A DNA stretch of 25,935 bases, taken from the IMG/VR virus record IMGVR_UViG_3300010370_000209, positions 1-25,935 of that record; one strand, written 5' to 3'. This document shows, piece by piece, positions 1-8,500 of the stretch; within the stretch, counting starts at the first letter, position 1; the number at the start of each line of letters is the position of its first letter. This DNA is from a virus. The position numbers were made by a program, and so were the translations under genes. The notes below the pieces were generated by a model, which worked only from the letters and a program-made list of their open reading frames with translations, had not been told where the DNA came from and did no database searches.

Positions 1-95
1 GGGGGGTCGCACGGGGGGTGTGCCGCGGGTGTCCCCTCCCTGTATATGTATAAGGGTTTTGCTGTGTGTTCATTTTTGTGGTTCGTATCCTGCAC

Positions 96-122
96 GGGGG
101 AGGTGGGGGAGGGAGGGGGGGG
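96..122 (+). other. G-quadruplex-forming candidate
   Basis: Runs of G at 96-100, 105-109, 111-113 and 115-122 are separated by loops of 4, 1 and 1 bases. This satisfies the usual rule of four G3+ tracts with loops of 1-7. It lies on the + (coding) strand, so both the non-template DNA and any transcript crossing it could fold. Function is unknown. Confidence 0.6.
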
Positions 123-124
123 TG

Positions 125-150
125 TTCAAGGTTCGATGTTTGTCCTTGAA
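125..150. repeat. Inverted repeat TTCAAGG/CCTTGAA
   Basis: A perfect 7-bp inverted repeat (125-131 and 144-150) encloses a 12-nt loop, directly after the G-run block. No T-tract follows on the + strand, so it does not look like an intrinsic terminator. It could be a protein-binding site or chance. Confidence 0.45.
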
Positions 151-356
151 GTGCGCTCTTAAGGGGGTGGTGGTTTGTGTGTTTGTGCGTTAGCACTACC
201 CTTGCAGAGGCGAGTGGCTGGTGGCTAGGGGCGAATAGTTTTTAGCCCCCCCAAGTTCTGTTTTACGCCTGAACCCGTCTGTCTCTATACCAAAAGAAGG
301 CGACAATCATCGGTCCCTCTTTCGAGCCATCTGTCCGTGCGGTCTAACCATGCTGC

Positions 357-376
357 CCCCACAGTTGTTTGTGGGG
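357..376 (+). repeat. Compact hairpin CCCCACA-GTTGTT-TGTGGGG
   Basis: A perfect 7-bp stem with a 6-nt loop lies about 115 bases upstream of the first gene. The 3' arm runs into GGGGAGGA followed at once by ATG TAA (381-386), a start-stop with a purine-rich stretch before it. No T-tract follows, so a terminator is unlikely. A leader-RNA structure is possible. Confidence 0.45.
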
Positions 377-490
377 AGGAATGTAACCGTTTAGGGTCCG
401 TATTCTTTGGTTTGTTGTGCGTCTCTCGACGTGACGTGTTGAGGTTAGCATACGGTGTGTCGGTTTGCAACCTGCTACTCTGTTTGCATC

Positions 491-1039
491 ATGGCACCAC
501 GTAAGAAGAATGATGATTGGGGCGGGTACGGTTCTAAGCAGGCGTATGTTGATGCCATCAAGTCTGGGAAGGTGAAGATGGAGACGATGGCTGGCGGTAA
601 TTTGAAGTCGTTGTTGACTTCTGCTGCAACCCGTTTGGCTACCCCTATTCGCAACACTGCAAGGACTATTGGTTCTTGGGCTGCTGATGCTTCGGACGAA
701 GTTGGGACTTACGTTGCCAAGGGTGCTCGAACGACCAGAGTTAGTGGCGATGTTTACACTCCTAAGGGCGTGTTTCAAGGCAAGGATGTGTTTATTAGCA
801 AGCCTGCGGTTTCTGCTCAAAAGGCTGCTGCCGTGCAGAAGGGTTTGCAGACACGTGCGGCTAATATTCGCGCGGGGCAGGTTCGTACTGGTGCGCGTGC
901 TTCGGTTGTTGCTGGCACTGCTGGGGCTATCGGTGGTGCGGTTGCTGCTACCGAGGGTGTTCGTGTTGTGAAGGAAAATATTCAGACTGTCAAGAAGGTT
1001 GTGAAGAAAGCCCGCGGAGGCGGCAGAAACAAGAAGTAA
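491..1039 (+). CDS. Small basic protein of unknown function, first gene of the packaging module
   Basis: This encodes 182 residues. I chose the ATG at 491 because the product then begins MAPRKKNDDWGG, like a typical phage gene start. The upstream in-frame GTG at 455 would add 12 residues unlike the rest. No clear Shine-Dalgarno precedes 491. The protein is basic, with an Ala/Gly-rich hydrophobic stretch near residues 137-155 and a Lys/Arg/Gly tail ending RGGGRNKK. I do not recognise the family. Its stop overlaps the terminase start as TAATG, so the two are probably co-translated. A small-terminase role is conceivable from position, but no helix-turn-helix is visible here (one is found instead at the terminase N-terminus). 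Codons end mostly in T or G, unlike many downstream genes. Confidence 0.75.
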   Translation: MAPRKKNDDWGGYGSKQAYVDAIKSGKVKMETMAGGNLKSLLTSAATRLATPIRNTARTIGSWAADASDEVGTYVAKGARTTRVSGDVYTPKGVFQGKDVFISKPAVSAQKAAAVQKGLQTRAANIRAGQVRTGARASVVAGTAGAIGGAVAATEGVRVVKENIQTVKKVVKKARGGGRNKK

Positions 1040-3015
1040 TGCCTGCTGGTCGTTCGGGGAGGCGGCAAATCCCGCCACAAGACGTAGCCCGCTACTGGCA
1101 GAGCCGTGCCGCAGGCATGAGCATCAAAGATGCTTCAGCAATCGCAGGCGTACACATCAACACTGCCGCGAAATGGGAAGCGAAGAAACGTAAAGCGGCT
1201 GCCGAAATCCAATTGGCTACCGTTGAGATGGGTCAGGTTCGTAAGAAGCAGGGTGGTGTTCAGGCGGACCAGTGGAAACATGCGATGGATGTCGCAGATT
1301 TGCCTCCCGTTATCCCGTATGACAGGTTGAGTCCTGAGGCAAAACAGGGGTGGGATGATTTCGACTACTTCCGCAGACGCTATTTGGGACGAGTTCCTAG
1401 TCCGTGGCAGGTTGATGCCGCATACAAGATTGTGAAAATGTTGGATTCCCCTGAGAAAGAGTTTATTTGCATCAACTGTCCTCCTGGTGCAGGTAAGTCG
1501 ACGTTGTTTCACGATTTTGCGGTGTGGATGATTGTGCGGAATCGCAAGATTCGTGTACTTATCGGCTCTGCTACACAAACTCTTGCAAAGATGTACAGCC
1601 GTCGCATCCGCGAAACGCTGGAACGACCGTTTCCGCTTAGTCCTGACCCTATTTTGATTGAGAAAGGGTTGGCACTCAACGCCGAAGGATGCCTCTCCAT
1701 CGACTACGGACGTTTCAAACCGTCATCTTCTGGCGCATTGTGGCGTGCCGAAGAGTTCATTGTTGAGCAAGAGGACTTGTCGGGGTTGGATAACAAGGAG
1801 CCGACCGTTAGTTCGTATGGTATTGACTCGGAGTTCATCGGACATCGCGCCGACCTGTGTCTCTTCGACGACGTTGCTACCCCAGAGAACGCCAAAGAGT
1901 CCGTCGCACGCGACAAACTCCTCGAACGTTGGGACACCGTCGCCGAAGCACGCGTAGACCCAGGCGGCTTGCTCGCCGTCATCGGACAGAGGTTGGGACC
2001 TGGTGACCTTTACGCACACTGCCTCTCAAAAGTGACCTACGAAGAAGACCCAGACGCCTACGACGGCGAAGACGTCACCGACATCAGCGAAGAAGTGGAA
2101 CCCGAGAAGCGGTCAAAGTACACCCACTTCATCTACAAAGCGTATTACGAAGAACTCGACACAGGTCGCGAATCACGCAAAACAACCGCACCCCCATACC
2201 CGAACGGTCCACTATTGGACCCATACAGGTTGAGTTGGAAAGATTTGTCCTACCTCAAACACTCGACCCCCGCCAAGTTCCAAGTCATCTACCAGCAAGA
2301 AGACATGGCGCAAGGCAACTATCTGATTGAACGCGTCTGGGCAACAGGCGGCATGGGACCCGACGGCGTCCTCTACCCAGGATGCATCGACAACGACCGA
2401 CGCCCAGGATACATTCCAGCGAACTTGGAGCCACCAATCATTTCGATTGCGTCAGTGGACCCCAGCCCGACGAACTTTTGGGCTATCCAATGGTGGCTAT
2501 ACCAACCGAAAACGAACCTACGGTATTTGATTGACTGTGAACGTACGAAGTTGACGGCGGAAGAGTTACTTGGTTTTGATACGGGCAGCCGAGAGTACGG
2601 CGGCATAATGGAGATTTGGCAAAACAGGTCGTTCGACATGGGCTACCCCATCAGCCATTGGATAGTCGAAGTCAACGCCGCCCAACGTTTCTTGCTTGCC
2701 CACGACTTTGTTCGCAAGTGGCAAGCCCTTCACGGCGTCAACGTCATCCCGCATACAACCTCCAGGAACAAACTAGACGAGAATCTGGGTGTGGAGGCGT
2801 TGCTGCCTACGTTGTTTAGGACGGGGCAGGTTCGGATGCCGACGATGCGGGAGAACTGGAAGACGTTGGCGTTCGTTGAGGAGTTGGCGTCGTGGACGCC
2901 GAACAAGAAGAATGGGACGGACTTGGTGATGGCGTGCTGGTTCGCTATGTTGCATTTGCCTGAGTTGGGTCCTGTGAAGCAGCCGCCGAGACTATGGCGT
3001 CCCTCTTGGATTTAG
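1039..3015 (+). CDS. terL: Terminase large subunit with N-terminal helix-turn-helix
   Basis: This 658-residue protein is the ATP-driven DNA packaging motor and nuclease, docking on the portal. Residues 12-50 look like a helix-turn-helix (YWQSRAAGMSIKDASAIAGV then NTAAKW), a module more usual in small terminase or transposase-like proteins. Residues 147-155 are a Walker A motif (CPPGAGKST) and LCLFDD at 273-278 is Walker B. The C-terminal RNase H-like nuclease begins near SIASVDPS (469-476), with Asp474 a likely metal ligand. Length is at the upper end for TerL, in keeping with the extra N-terminal domain. No separate small terminase is evident in the window. The gene overlaps its upstream neighbour by one base. 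Third-position base use changes several times along the gene. Confidence 0.93.
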   Translation: MPAGRSGRRQIPPQDVARYWQSRAAGMSIKDASAIAGVHINTAAKWEAKKRKAAAEIQLATVEMGQVRKKQGGVQADQWKHAMDVADLPPVIPYDRLSPEAKQGWDDFDYFRRRYLGRVPSPWQVDAAYKIVKMLDSPEKEFICINCPPGAGKSTLFHDFAVWMIVRNRKIRVLIGSATQTLAKMYSRRIRETLERPFPLSPDPILIEKGLALNAEGCLSIDYGRFKPSSSGALWRAEEFIVEQEDLSGLDNKEPTVSSYGIDSEFIGHRADLCLFDDVATPENAKESVARDKLLERWDTVAEARVDPGGLLAVIGQRLGPGDLYAHCLSKVTYEEDPDAYDGEDVTDISEEVEPEKRSKYTHFIYKAYYEELDTGRESRKTTAPPYPNGPLLDPYRLSWKDLSYLKHSTPAKFQVIYQQEDMAQGNYLIERVWATGGMGPDGVLYPGCIDNDRRPGYIPANLEPPIISIASVDPSPTNFWAIQWWLYQPKTNLRYLIDCERTKLTAEELLGFDTGSREYGGIMEIWQNRSFDMGYPISHWIVEVNAAQRFLLAHDFVRKWQALHGVNVIPHTTSRNKLDENLGVEALLPTLFRTGQVRMPTMRENWKTLAFVEELASWTPNKKNGTDLVMACWFAMLHLPELGPVKQPPRLWRPSWI

Positions 3016-3036
3016 TGTGCTACCCTAAGAGACACT

Positions 3037-3477
3037 ATGGCTAAGAAGCGTGCAAGTGGCAAACTCCGCAACAACATGGGCGGAACTGATGACGGCAAAG
3101 ACGAATACTTTATGCGCGATGGTAAAGCGTACGTAAGAAGTGGACAATCAGGCGACACGTTTGGTCCTTATGACCGCAATAGTCTTGCTGGTCAACGCGC
3201 ACGTAATGTTCCGCCTGCAGTTGGCGGAAACAAACTCGGTCGCCCAACGCCGCCTAGTTCCAGCAATGTAGCGCGCCCAAAACCAACGTATCCACAAGGC
3301 TCTAAAACTTTTTTGCGCCCAGAAAGTCCCCGTGGTCCAAAACCACCAGTGCTTTCAAGAACCGTTTCGGGTAAAGACGCACTGGCTGGTCGTACCGCAG
3401 ACTTCGGCACACGCTCCTTGCTTGAAGGCATGAAGTCTTGGATGCGCGGAGGCGGTCTTCGTCGCGGGAGCATGTAA
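3037..3477 (+). CDS. Basic, Pro/Gly-rich protein of unknown function
   Basis: 146 residues, starting at an ATG 21 bases after the terminase stop with only a weak AAGAGA Shine-Dalgarno. The N-terminus is MAKKRASGKLRNNMGG. The middle is rich in Pro, Arg, Lys and Ser and probably disordered. The C-terminus, around residues 117-146, has a possible helix followed by GGGLRRGSM. It sits between terminase and portal. It shares the MAKKR opening of the mini-protein at 19520 but no wider similarity is visible. It is in the same reading frame as the portal gene and is separated from it by TAA CCC only, so low-level readthrough would give a fusion to the portal N-terminus. No function can be assigned. 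Confidence 0.75.
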   Translation: MAKKRASGKLRNNMGGTDDGKDEYFMRDGKAYVRSGQSGDTFGPYDRNSLAGQRARNVPPAVGGNKLGRPTPPSSSNVARPKPTYPQGSKTFLRPESPRGPKPPVLSRTVSGKDALAGRTADFGTRSLLEGMKSWMRGGGLRRGSM

Positions 3478-3480
3478 CCC

Positions 3481-5235
3481 TTGCGTTCCCTAGACGAAAT
3501 CGTTGAACTGTATCACCAGCGTCGGCTGAACGCTGGTCCTGTGCATGAGCAGATGCGTCGCGTCCGCGACCTTGCCAACGGCGACGTCATTGTCCCGTTG
3601 AACGAGTTGGACCGCAACGCCAAAACGAACGTCGCAAACCTACTCGTACAAGGTTTGGACCAGATGTCGATGCGCGTCTCCTCAACGATGCCGAACCCAT
3701 ACTTCCCGCCAATCAAAGAAGGTAGCGAGAACGCTAAGAAGATGGCGCGTATGCGCAAAAAGGCGATGCTTGGTTTCTGGGATGAGAACCGTATGCAGAT
3801 GAAACTGCGTCGCCGTGCCCGTCACCTTCTCGCCTACTCATCCAGCCCCGTCTTCTTGAAGCCAGACTTTGCGACGTTGACACCGAAGTGGGAAATCCGC
3901 AACCCGCTCGACACATTCGCTGCACCAATGGAAGACGACGACGTCCTCCCCGACGACTGCATCTTCACCTCCCGCGTCTCAGCGAACTACCTGCTGAAGA
4001 ACTACGGTCCGCTGGTCGCGGACAAGTTGCGTTTCGGTCGCGTCCAATCAGACTCCCGTTACACGCTTCTGGAATATGTGTGCCACGACTCACTGCAGTT
4101 GATTGTGTTGGGTGCAGAAGACAACCCTGAGTTGAACGCCTCTGAGCGTGTCGGCTTAGAAGCAATCCTGTTGGAAGCAATCCCGAACCGTACAGGTATG
4201 CCGTTGGCTGTCGTGCCGCAACGCATCACCCTCGACAAACCTCGTGGTCAGTTCGATGGTGTGCTCGGAATGTATTACACGCGTGCACGTTTGCAAGCGT
4301 TGACCGAAATCGCTATCGAACGCGGCATTTTCCCTGAAGAGTATTTGGTTGCTCGTCCTGGTGAGAACCCCGAGATTCTGCAGATTGCCGACGGCAAGGC
4401 AGGCATTTTGGGTGTTGTCAAAGGTGGCGACATCCAGCAGTTGCAACTAAATCCTGGTTACAAAACCGACACAGCCCTCGACCGTTTGGAACGCCAAGAA
4501 CGTCTTGAAGGCGCGATACCCGCAGAGTTCGGTGGCGAGTCCGCAACCAACATCCGAACAGGACGCCGCGGCGAAGCAGTCCTCTCAGCAACCGTTGACT
4601 ACCGTGTGCAGGAAGCACAAGAGATTTTTGCGAACTCGTTGCTGCATGAAGACAAGATTGCGATTGCACTCGAAAAAGCATATTGGGGTGACACCACCAA
4701 AACGTTCTTCATGAGCGGTCGTATGACACAAGGGCAGGAGTCGTATGTGCCGAACAAGGTGTGGCAAACCGACTACCACTATGTTGCGTATTCGGCTGCT
4801 GGCACCGACGTCAACAATCTGATTGTTGGTCTGGGTCAACGTTTGGGTACTGGGTTGATGTCCAAAGAGTCTGCTCGCGAAGCCGACCCGCTGATTTCTG
4901 ACCCCGATTTTGAGCATGACCGCATCATCGCCGAAGGTGTAGAGGACGCATTGTTGGCTTCGATTCAGCAGCAGGCTGCGAATCCGCAAGGACCATACCA
5001 GCCCGAAGACCTCGCATACCTCACCCGTCTCGTCGTGGAACAAGACGTTCCGCTGTTTGAAGCGGTCGCAAAGACTGATGAGCGTGCACGTCAACGTCAG
5101 GCTGAGGCGATGCCGATGGGTTCTCCTGAGACGATGCCTGGTTTGGCGATGCCTGGGATGGGGGCTGAGGCTCCTGTTGCTGGTCCTGCTGGTGCACCAC
5201 CGCTTGAAGAACTACTCGCACAACTCGGGGGATAA
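3481..5235 (+). CDS. Portal protein
   Basis: 584 residues. The portal forms the dodecameric ring at one capsid vertex through which DNA enters and leaves, and it binds terminase and the connector. The call rests on length, position after terminase and before the capsid genes, and sequence character: a helical, charged N-terminus (DEIVELYHQRRLNAGPVHEQ), a middle region with repeated mixed alpha/beta segments, and a low-complexity Met/Gly/Ala/Pro tail (about residues 540-584). I place the start at TTG 3481. A GGGAG Shine-Dalgarno lies at 3466-3470, the in-frame upstream codon 3475 is a stop, and the next in-frame ATG (3553) would cut off the conserved-looking N-terminus. The rare TTG start may lower its expression, which suits a 12-copy protein. 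No single diagnostic motif identifies portals by eye. Confidence 0.82.
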   Translation: MRSLDEIVELYHQRRLNAGPVHEQMRRVRDLANGDVIVPLNELDRNAKTNVANLLVQGLDQMSMRVSSTMPNPYFPPIKEGSENAKKMARMRKKAMLGFWDENRMQMKLRRRARHLLAYSSSPVFLKPDFATLTPKWEIRNPLDTFAAPMEDDDVLPDDCIFTSRVSANYLLKNYGPLVADKLRFGRVQSDSRYTLLEYVCHDSLQLIVLGAEDNPELNASERVGLEAILLEAIPNRTGMPLAVVPQRITLDKPRGQFDGVLGMYYTRARLQALTEIAIERGIFPEEYLVARPGENPEILQIADGKAGILGVVKGGDIQQLQLNPGYKTDTALDRLERQERLEGAIPAEFGGESATNIRTGRRGEAVLSATVDYRVQEAQEIFANSLLHEDKIAIALEKAYWGDTTKTFFMSGRMTQGQESYVPNKVWQTDYHYVAYSAAGTDVNNLIVGLGQRLGTGLMSKESAREADPLISDPDFEHDRIIAEGVEDALLASIQQQAANPQGPYQPEDLAYLTRLVVEQDVPLFEAVAKTDERARQRQAEAMPMGSPETMPGLAMPGMGAEAPVAGPAGAPPLEELLAQLGG

Positions 5236-5586
5236 ATGGTTCAGCCACAGTTCAAAGGACAAACGTATGGTGAAGCAACGCAGCAGCGTCGCAGCGTCCA
5301 AGCGGTACCTACAGGTAACGCGCCGACTGAACAGCGTGCACAGCGGGCTGCGCGTCGCGCCGTCCCCGCTGCACCTGGTTCGCTAACCGCCCCAACTGCC
5401 CGTCCGATGGAACCGATTACTGCTGGTGCGCCGTTCGGTCCAGGTGTCGGTCCCGCCGCTGCTGGTATTCCGATTCCACCACCGAACGTTGACAACGTCA
5501 TCGAAGAACTCAAAGCCATCTATCAGATGTATCCGAACGATGACTTGGCTGACTTGCTGGATTCTGTGTTACGTGAAGGATACTGA
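5236..5586 (+). CDS. Small portal-linked protein of unknown function
   Basis: 116 residues, beginning at the ATG immediately after the portal stop, with GGGGGA at 5227-5232 as Shine-Dalgarno. The first 80 residues are Gln/Arg/Ala/Pro-rich and probably disordered. The last 35 form an acidic, helix-like segment (DNVIEELKAIYQMYPNDDLA, then LLDSVLREGY). It shares a TGATG overlap with the next, very large gene. A disordered arm followed by a short helix suggests an adaptor or head-assembly role, but I do not recognise the family. Confidence 0.72.
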   Translation: MVQPQFKGQTYGEATQQRRSVQAVPTGNAPTEQRAQRAARRAVPAAPGSLTAPTARPMEPITAGAPFGPGVGPAAAGIPIPPPNVDNVIEELKAIYQMYPNDDLADLLDSVLREGY

Positions 5587-8500
5587 TGTCGGCGACACAG
5601 TTCCCGAACGCACCCGATGAGAACGAACTTCTCCAACAGGCGGCAGATTCACTCAAGAACAATGAGCGTCTAAAGCAAACCGCTGACCCCAACCTGTCTG
5701 CACGAATCGGACAGATTTACCAACAGAACCCTTGGATGAAACCAGGCGAGATTCTTGCTCTTGCAAAAGCAGGCGCACCACAAGAAGTTGTCGACCAAGT
5801 ATCCGACCTTTCTGCTAACGCAGCCCGTACACGTTTGGACCCAGCGAACCAAAAGAAGAACTGGTTCCAACGCAACGTCTCTGACAAGTTGAAGGCAACA
5901 AGCCGCTGGACATTTGCAGCACTCAACCTCGCACCAGAACTTGCGCAGAACGTCGCGGCACAAGCGTTCTCCAAGAACGACCCAGATGGGTTCGACGGCT
6001 GGTTCAAATCGACCACGCTCGGCTCGCTCATCGACGACCCGAACAACGCTGGCGAAGGTTACTTTGCGAGCGGTGCGGTAGCAGAGAAACAATCGGAACG
6101 TGCACGTCAAGTTCGCGGCACCATCAACGGCTCCGCATGGACTGTAGGTCGTGGCGCAGCCAGCCTCGTGTTTGTCCCAGGTTCACGCGAATACAATTTC
6201 CTCTCAGGTTTTGTTGACGCTGCCGTAAATATCTACAGCGACCCGACCATGTACGCAGGTCAAGCACTTGAGGCTGCTCGTGCAGGAGGCGAGGCAACCA
6301 AAGCACTCCGCGGAACCAAAACCATTACCGAAACCCTCGCGCAAGGACTATTGAAAACTGGTCTTGTCGAATCCGCTGTCATGCCTACCATCAAAGGCGC
6401 GCAAGAGATTTCTGCGTTTGCCCGCGTCGCCGAACGCGGCATCGCAGGACTAACCGACGCCGAGAAAGCGGCGTTCGAAGGCTCCAAGTTTTACAACTTC
6501 TTCAATAACGACACTCGTGCCCGCCGCCTCGTCGACGAACTTGTTGGCAACGACGACGCGTTCGACATCATGTCACGCGTCTTCAAATATAAGATTGACC
6601 CCGAATACGCTGGACGTCTCGCCGACGCCAAGACCACGGACGAAATCGTTGCCATCGTCGGACAGGCAACCGACCGCGTCAACTCCACCATCGCGGGCAT
6701 GGTCCCCGAGGACATTCGTCGCATCCCAGGTGCAACACGCAGCGAATGGGTGAAAGAACGAATCCCGCTTTACAACAACTTCCGCAACAGCCGACTCCTC
6801 ACCAAAGTCCCAGACTCCGTCCTCATTTGGGGTTCAGGGCAGGACCGCGCCAAAGCCGTTCGCGCAATCGCGAACTATCTCGACACAATGGGCACAAAGA
6901 CCGCCAGCGAAAAAGGCAAAGCCGTGATGAAAGAAGTCATGGATATCGCCCGTCAACCAGGACGCGTTGACACCAATCGAATCCAAACCCTCTACAACGA
7001 ACTTGTCGAAGAACACATGGTTCGAGAGTTCGGCGAAGATGGACGTAAAGTCGCAAAATCCGTGTTTGAAAAAATCAAAGAACGCTATGACGAAACACGC
7101 AAATACTTTGTTGACGCTGCAGGCGACATGTATGACGCCAACTTCATCAAATCAGCCATTGACTCAGGCTTGGCTGATGTCCCCGAAGGTGTTGACCCAG
7201 CACAACTCGACAAATGGGTGGTGAGCGGACCAGGCTCCTTCGTCGAACTTATGGACAACATGCAAGTTCTTCCAGACCCGCGACAACTCCGCCGACTCAC
7301 AGGTAACCCCTTTATTCGCCGTGCAGTCTCCAATGCAGACGGCGACCCACGTGGAGCATTAGCCCTCACCGAATGGATACAAAACGACATTTGGAAACCG
7401 CTCGCTCTTGCCACTGGCGGATACATCATGCGAAACCTTTTCGAAGGACAAGTACGTCTCGCCACCGTTGGCAAGGCATCATTCTTCCGTCACCCGTGGG
7501 AATACATCCAATGGGCTATCGGCGAAAAAGGTGCAACCAACATCTACGGCAAGAAGTTCGACGAAATCGTCACCAAGACCCTGGACTCGTGGGACGATGT
7601 CACCGACGACTGGGCAGAAGTCATGTCGCAGGGTGTACAAGCCAACTTGCAAGACCCCGTAGAGGCAATGAAACTTGGCGTCAAAACTAAGTCGTTCAAG
7701 ATTGCCGACAAAGCAGAAGACCCGATGCTGTGGTTCCAAGGACTCATCGAAGAACTTGCCCAAGTCAGCACCGACCGAATCATGAACGGTCTCGCAAAAG
7801 GAATCCCGACGCGGGAACTTGTTGCATCTCTCCGTAGTTCCGATAACCCCAAGGACGTTGCAGCACTCAAAACGCTCACCAACTACCTGAAGAATGGCGT
7901 TCCAATCAAGAATAAAGAAACTGGTGCAATCAACTATTTCAAAGTTGAAAACATTACCGACGACGTGTTGGCGGAGTGGATTGACAAACTTGGCGCGTCA
8001 CGAGTCGCATTGAAGACTGGCGGCAACGAACGTCTCAAGTTCGCCATTGGCTACCGCATGGTTCCAAACGGCAGACAAACCACCATCGACCCGCGAGACA
8101 TTGACCCGATACGTAACGTCCTACCAGGCGGACCGAAACAACTTGGCAAGGGCAGCCTCATCAACATTCCAGGCACCAACGAAATGGCAGTCATCGTCGA
8201 CGCATCCAACCCGTCACGCTGGGCTGTGCAAGGAGTATCTGGCAACGACATTTGGAACACCAAGGAAGGACAGAAAGAGTTCGCCGATTTTGTCGCTTTC
8301 TATGTTGACGACCCGTCCAGCAAACTTCCCCAAAAGGTCAAGTACGCAGAACGCAAAGGACAAGAACAGAACTTACGCAAATCGCAAGACATTGCCATCC
8401 GTGCCAAGAACCGTTTTGTTGACTTCTTCTTCAACAACATTGCAGGCAAAGTAACCACAGCCCTTGAACGTTCCCCTGCATATCGTCAGGAGTACTACAA

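Larger units (their letters stand above)
1..490. other. G-rich non-coding leader upstream of the packaging genes
   Basis: I find no convincing gene on either strand in these 490 bases. A long antisense reading frame runs through it, but its product is low-complexity Ser/Thr/Asn/Arg sequence and it continues antisense through the next gene, so I treat it as a shadow. The + strand is rich in G runs (1-6, 13-18, 96-122, 155-159). The 9-mer GCACGGGGG occurs twice (9-17 and 92-100). Inverted repeats lie at 125-150, 228-249 (GGGGC/GCCCC, 12-nt loop) and 357-376. A TATAAG-like -10 (49-54) has no matching -35. Position just before the terminase module would suit a packaging site or late control region, which is inference. 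Confidence 0.6.

Noticed and set aside
75-150. GGTTCGTATCC and GGTTCGAT resembling tRNA T-arms
   Set aside because: No matching T-stem, anticodon arm or acceptor stem can be drawn around them.
371-386. GGGGAGGA-ATG-TAA start-stop element
   Set aside because: The purine-rich stretch touches the ATG with no spacer, so ribosome binding there is doubtful. Probably chance.
344-1078. Long antisense reading frame (244 codons) across the leader and first gene
   Set aside because: Its product is low-complexity Ser/Asn/Arg/Leu sequence, it is fully opposed to a better gene, and every other gene lies on the + strand.
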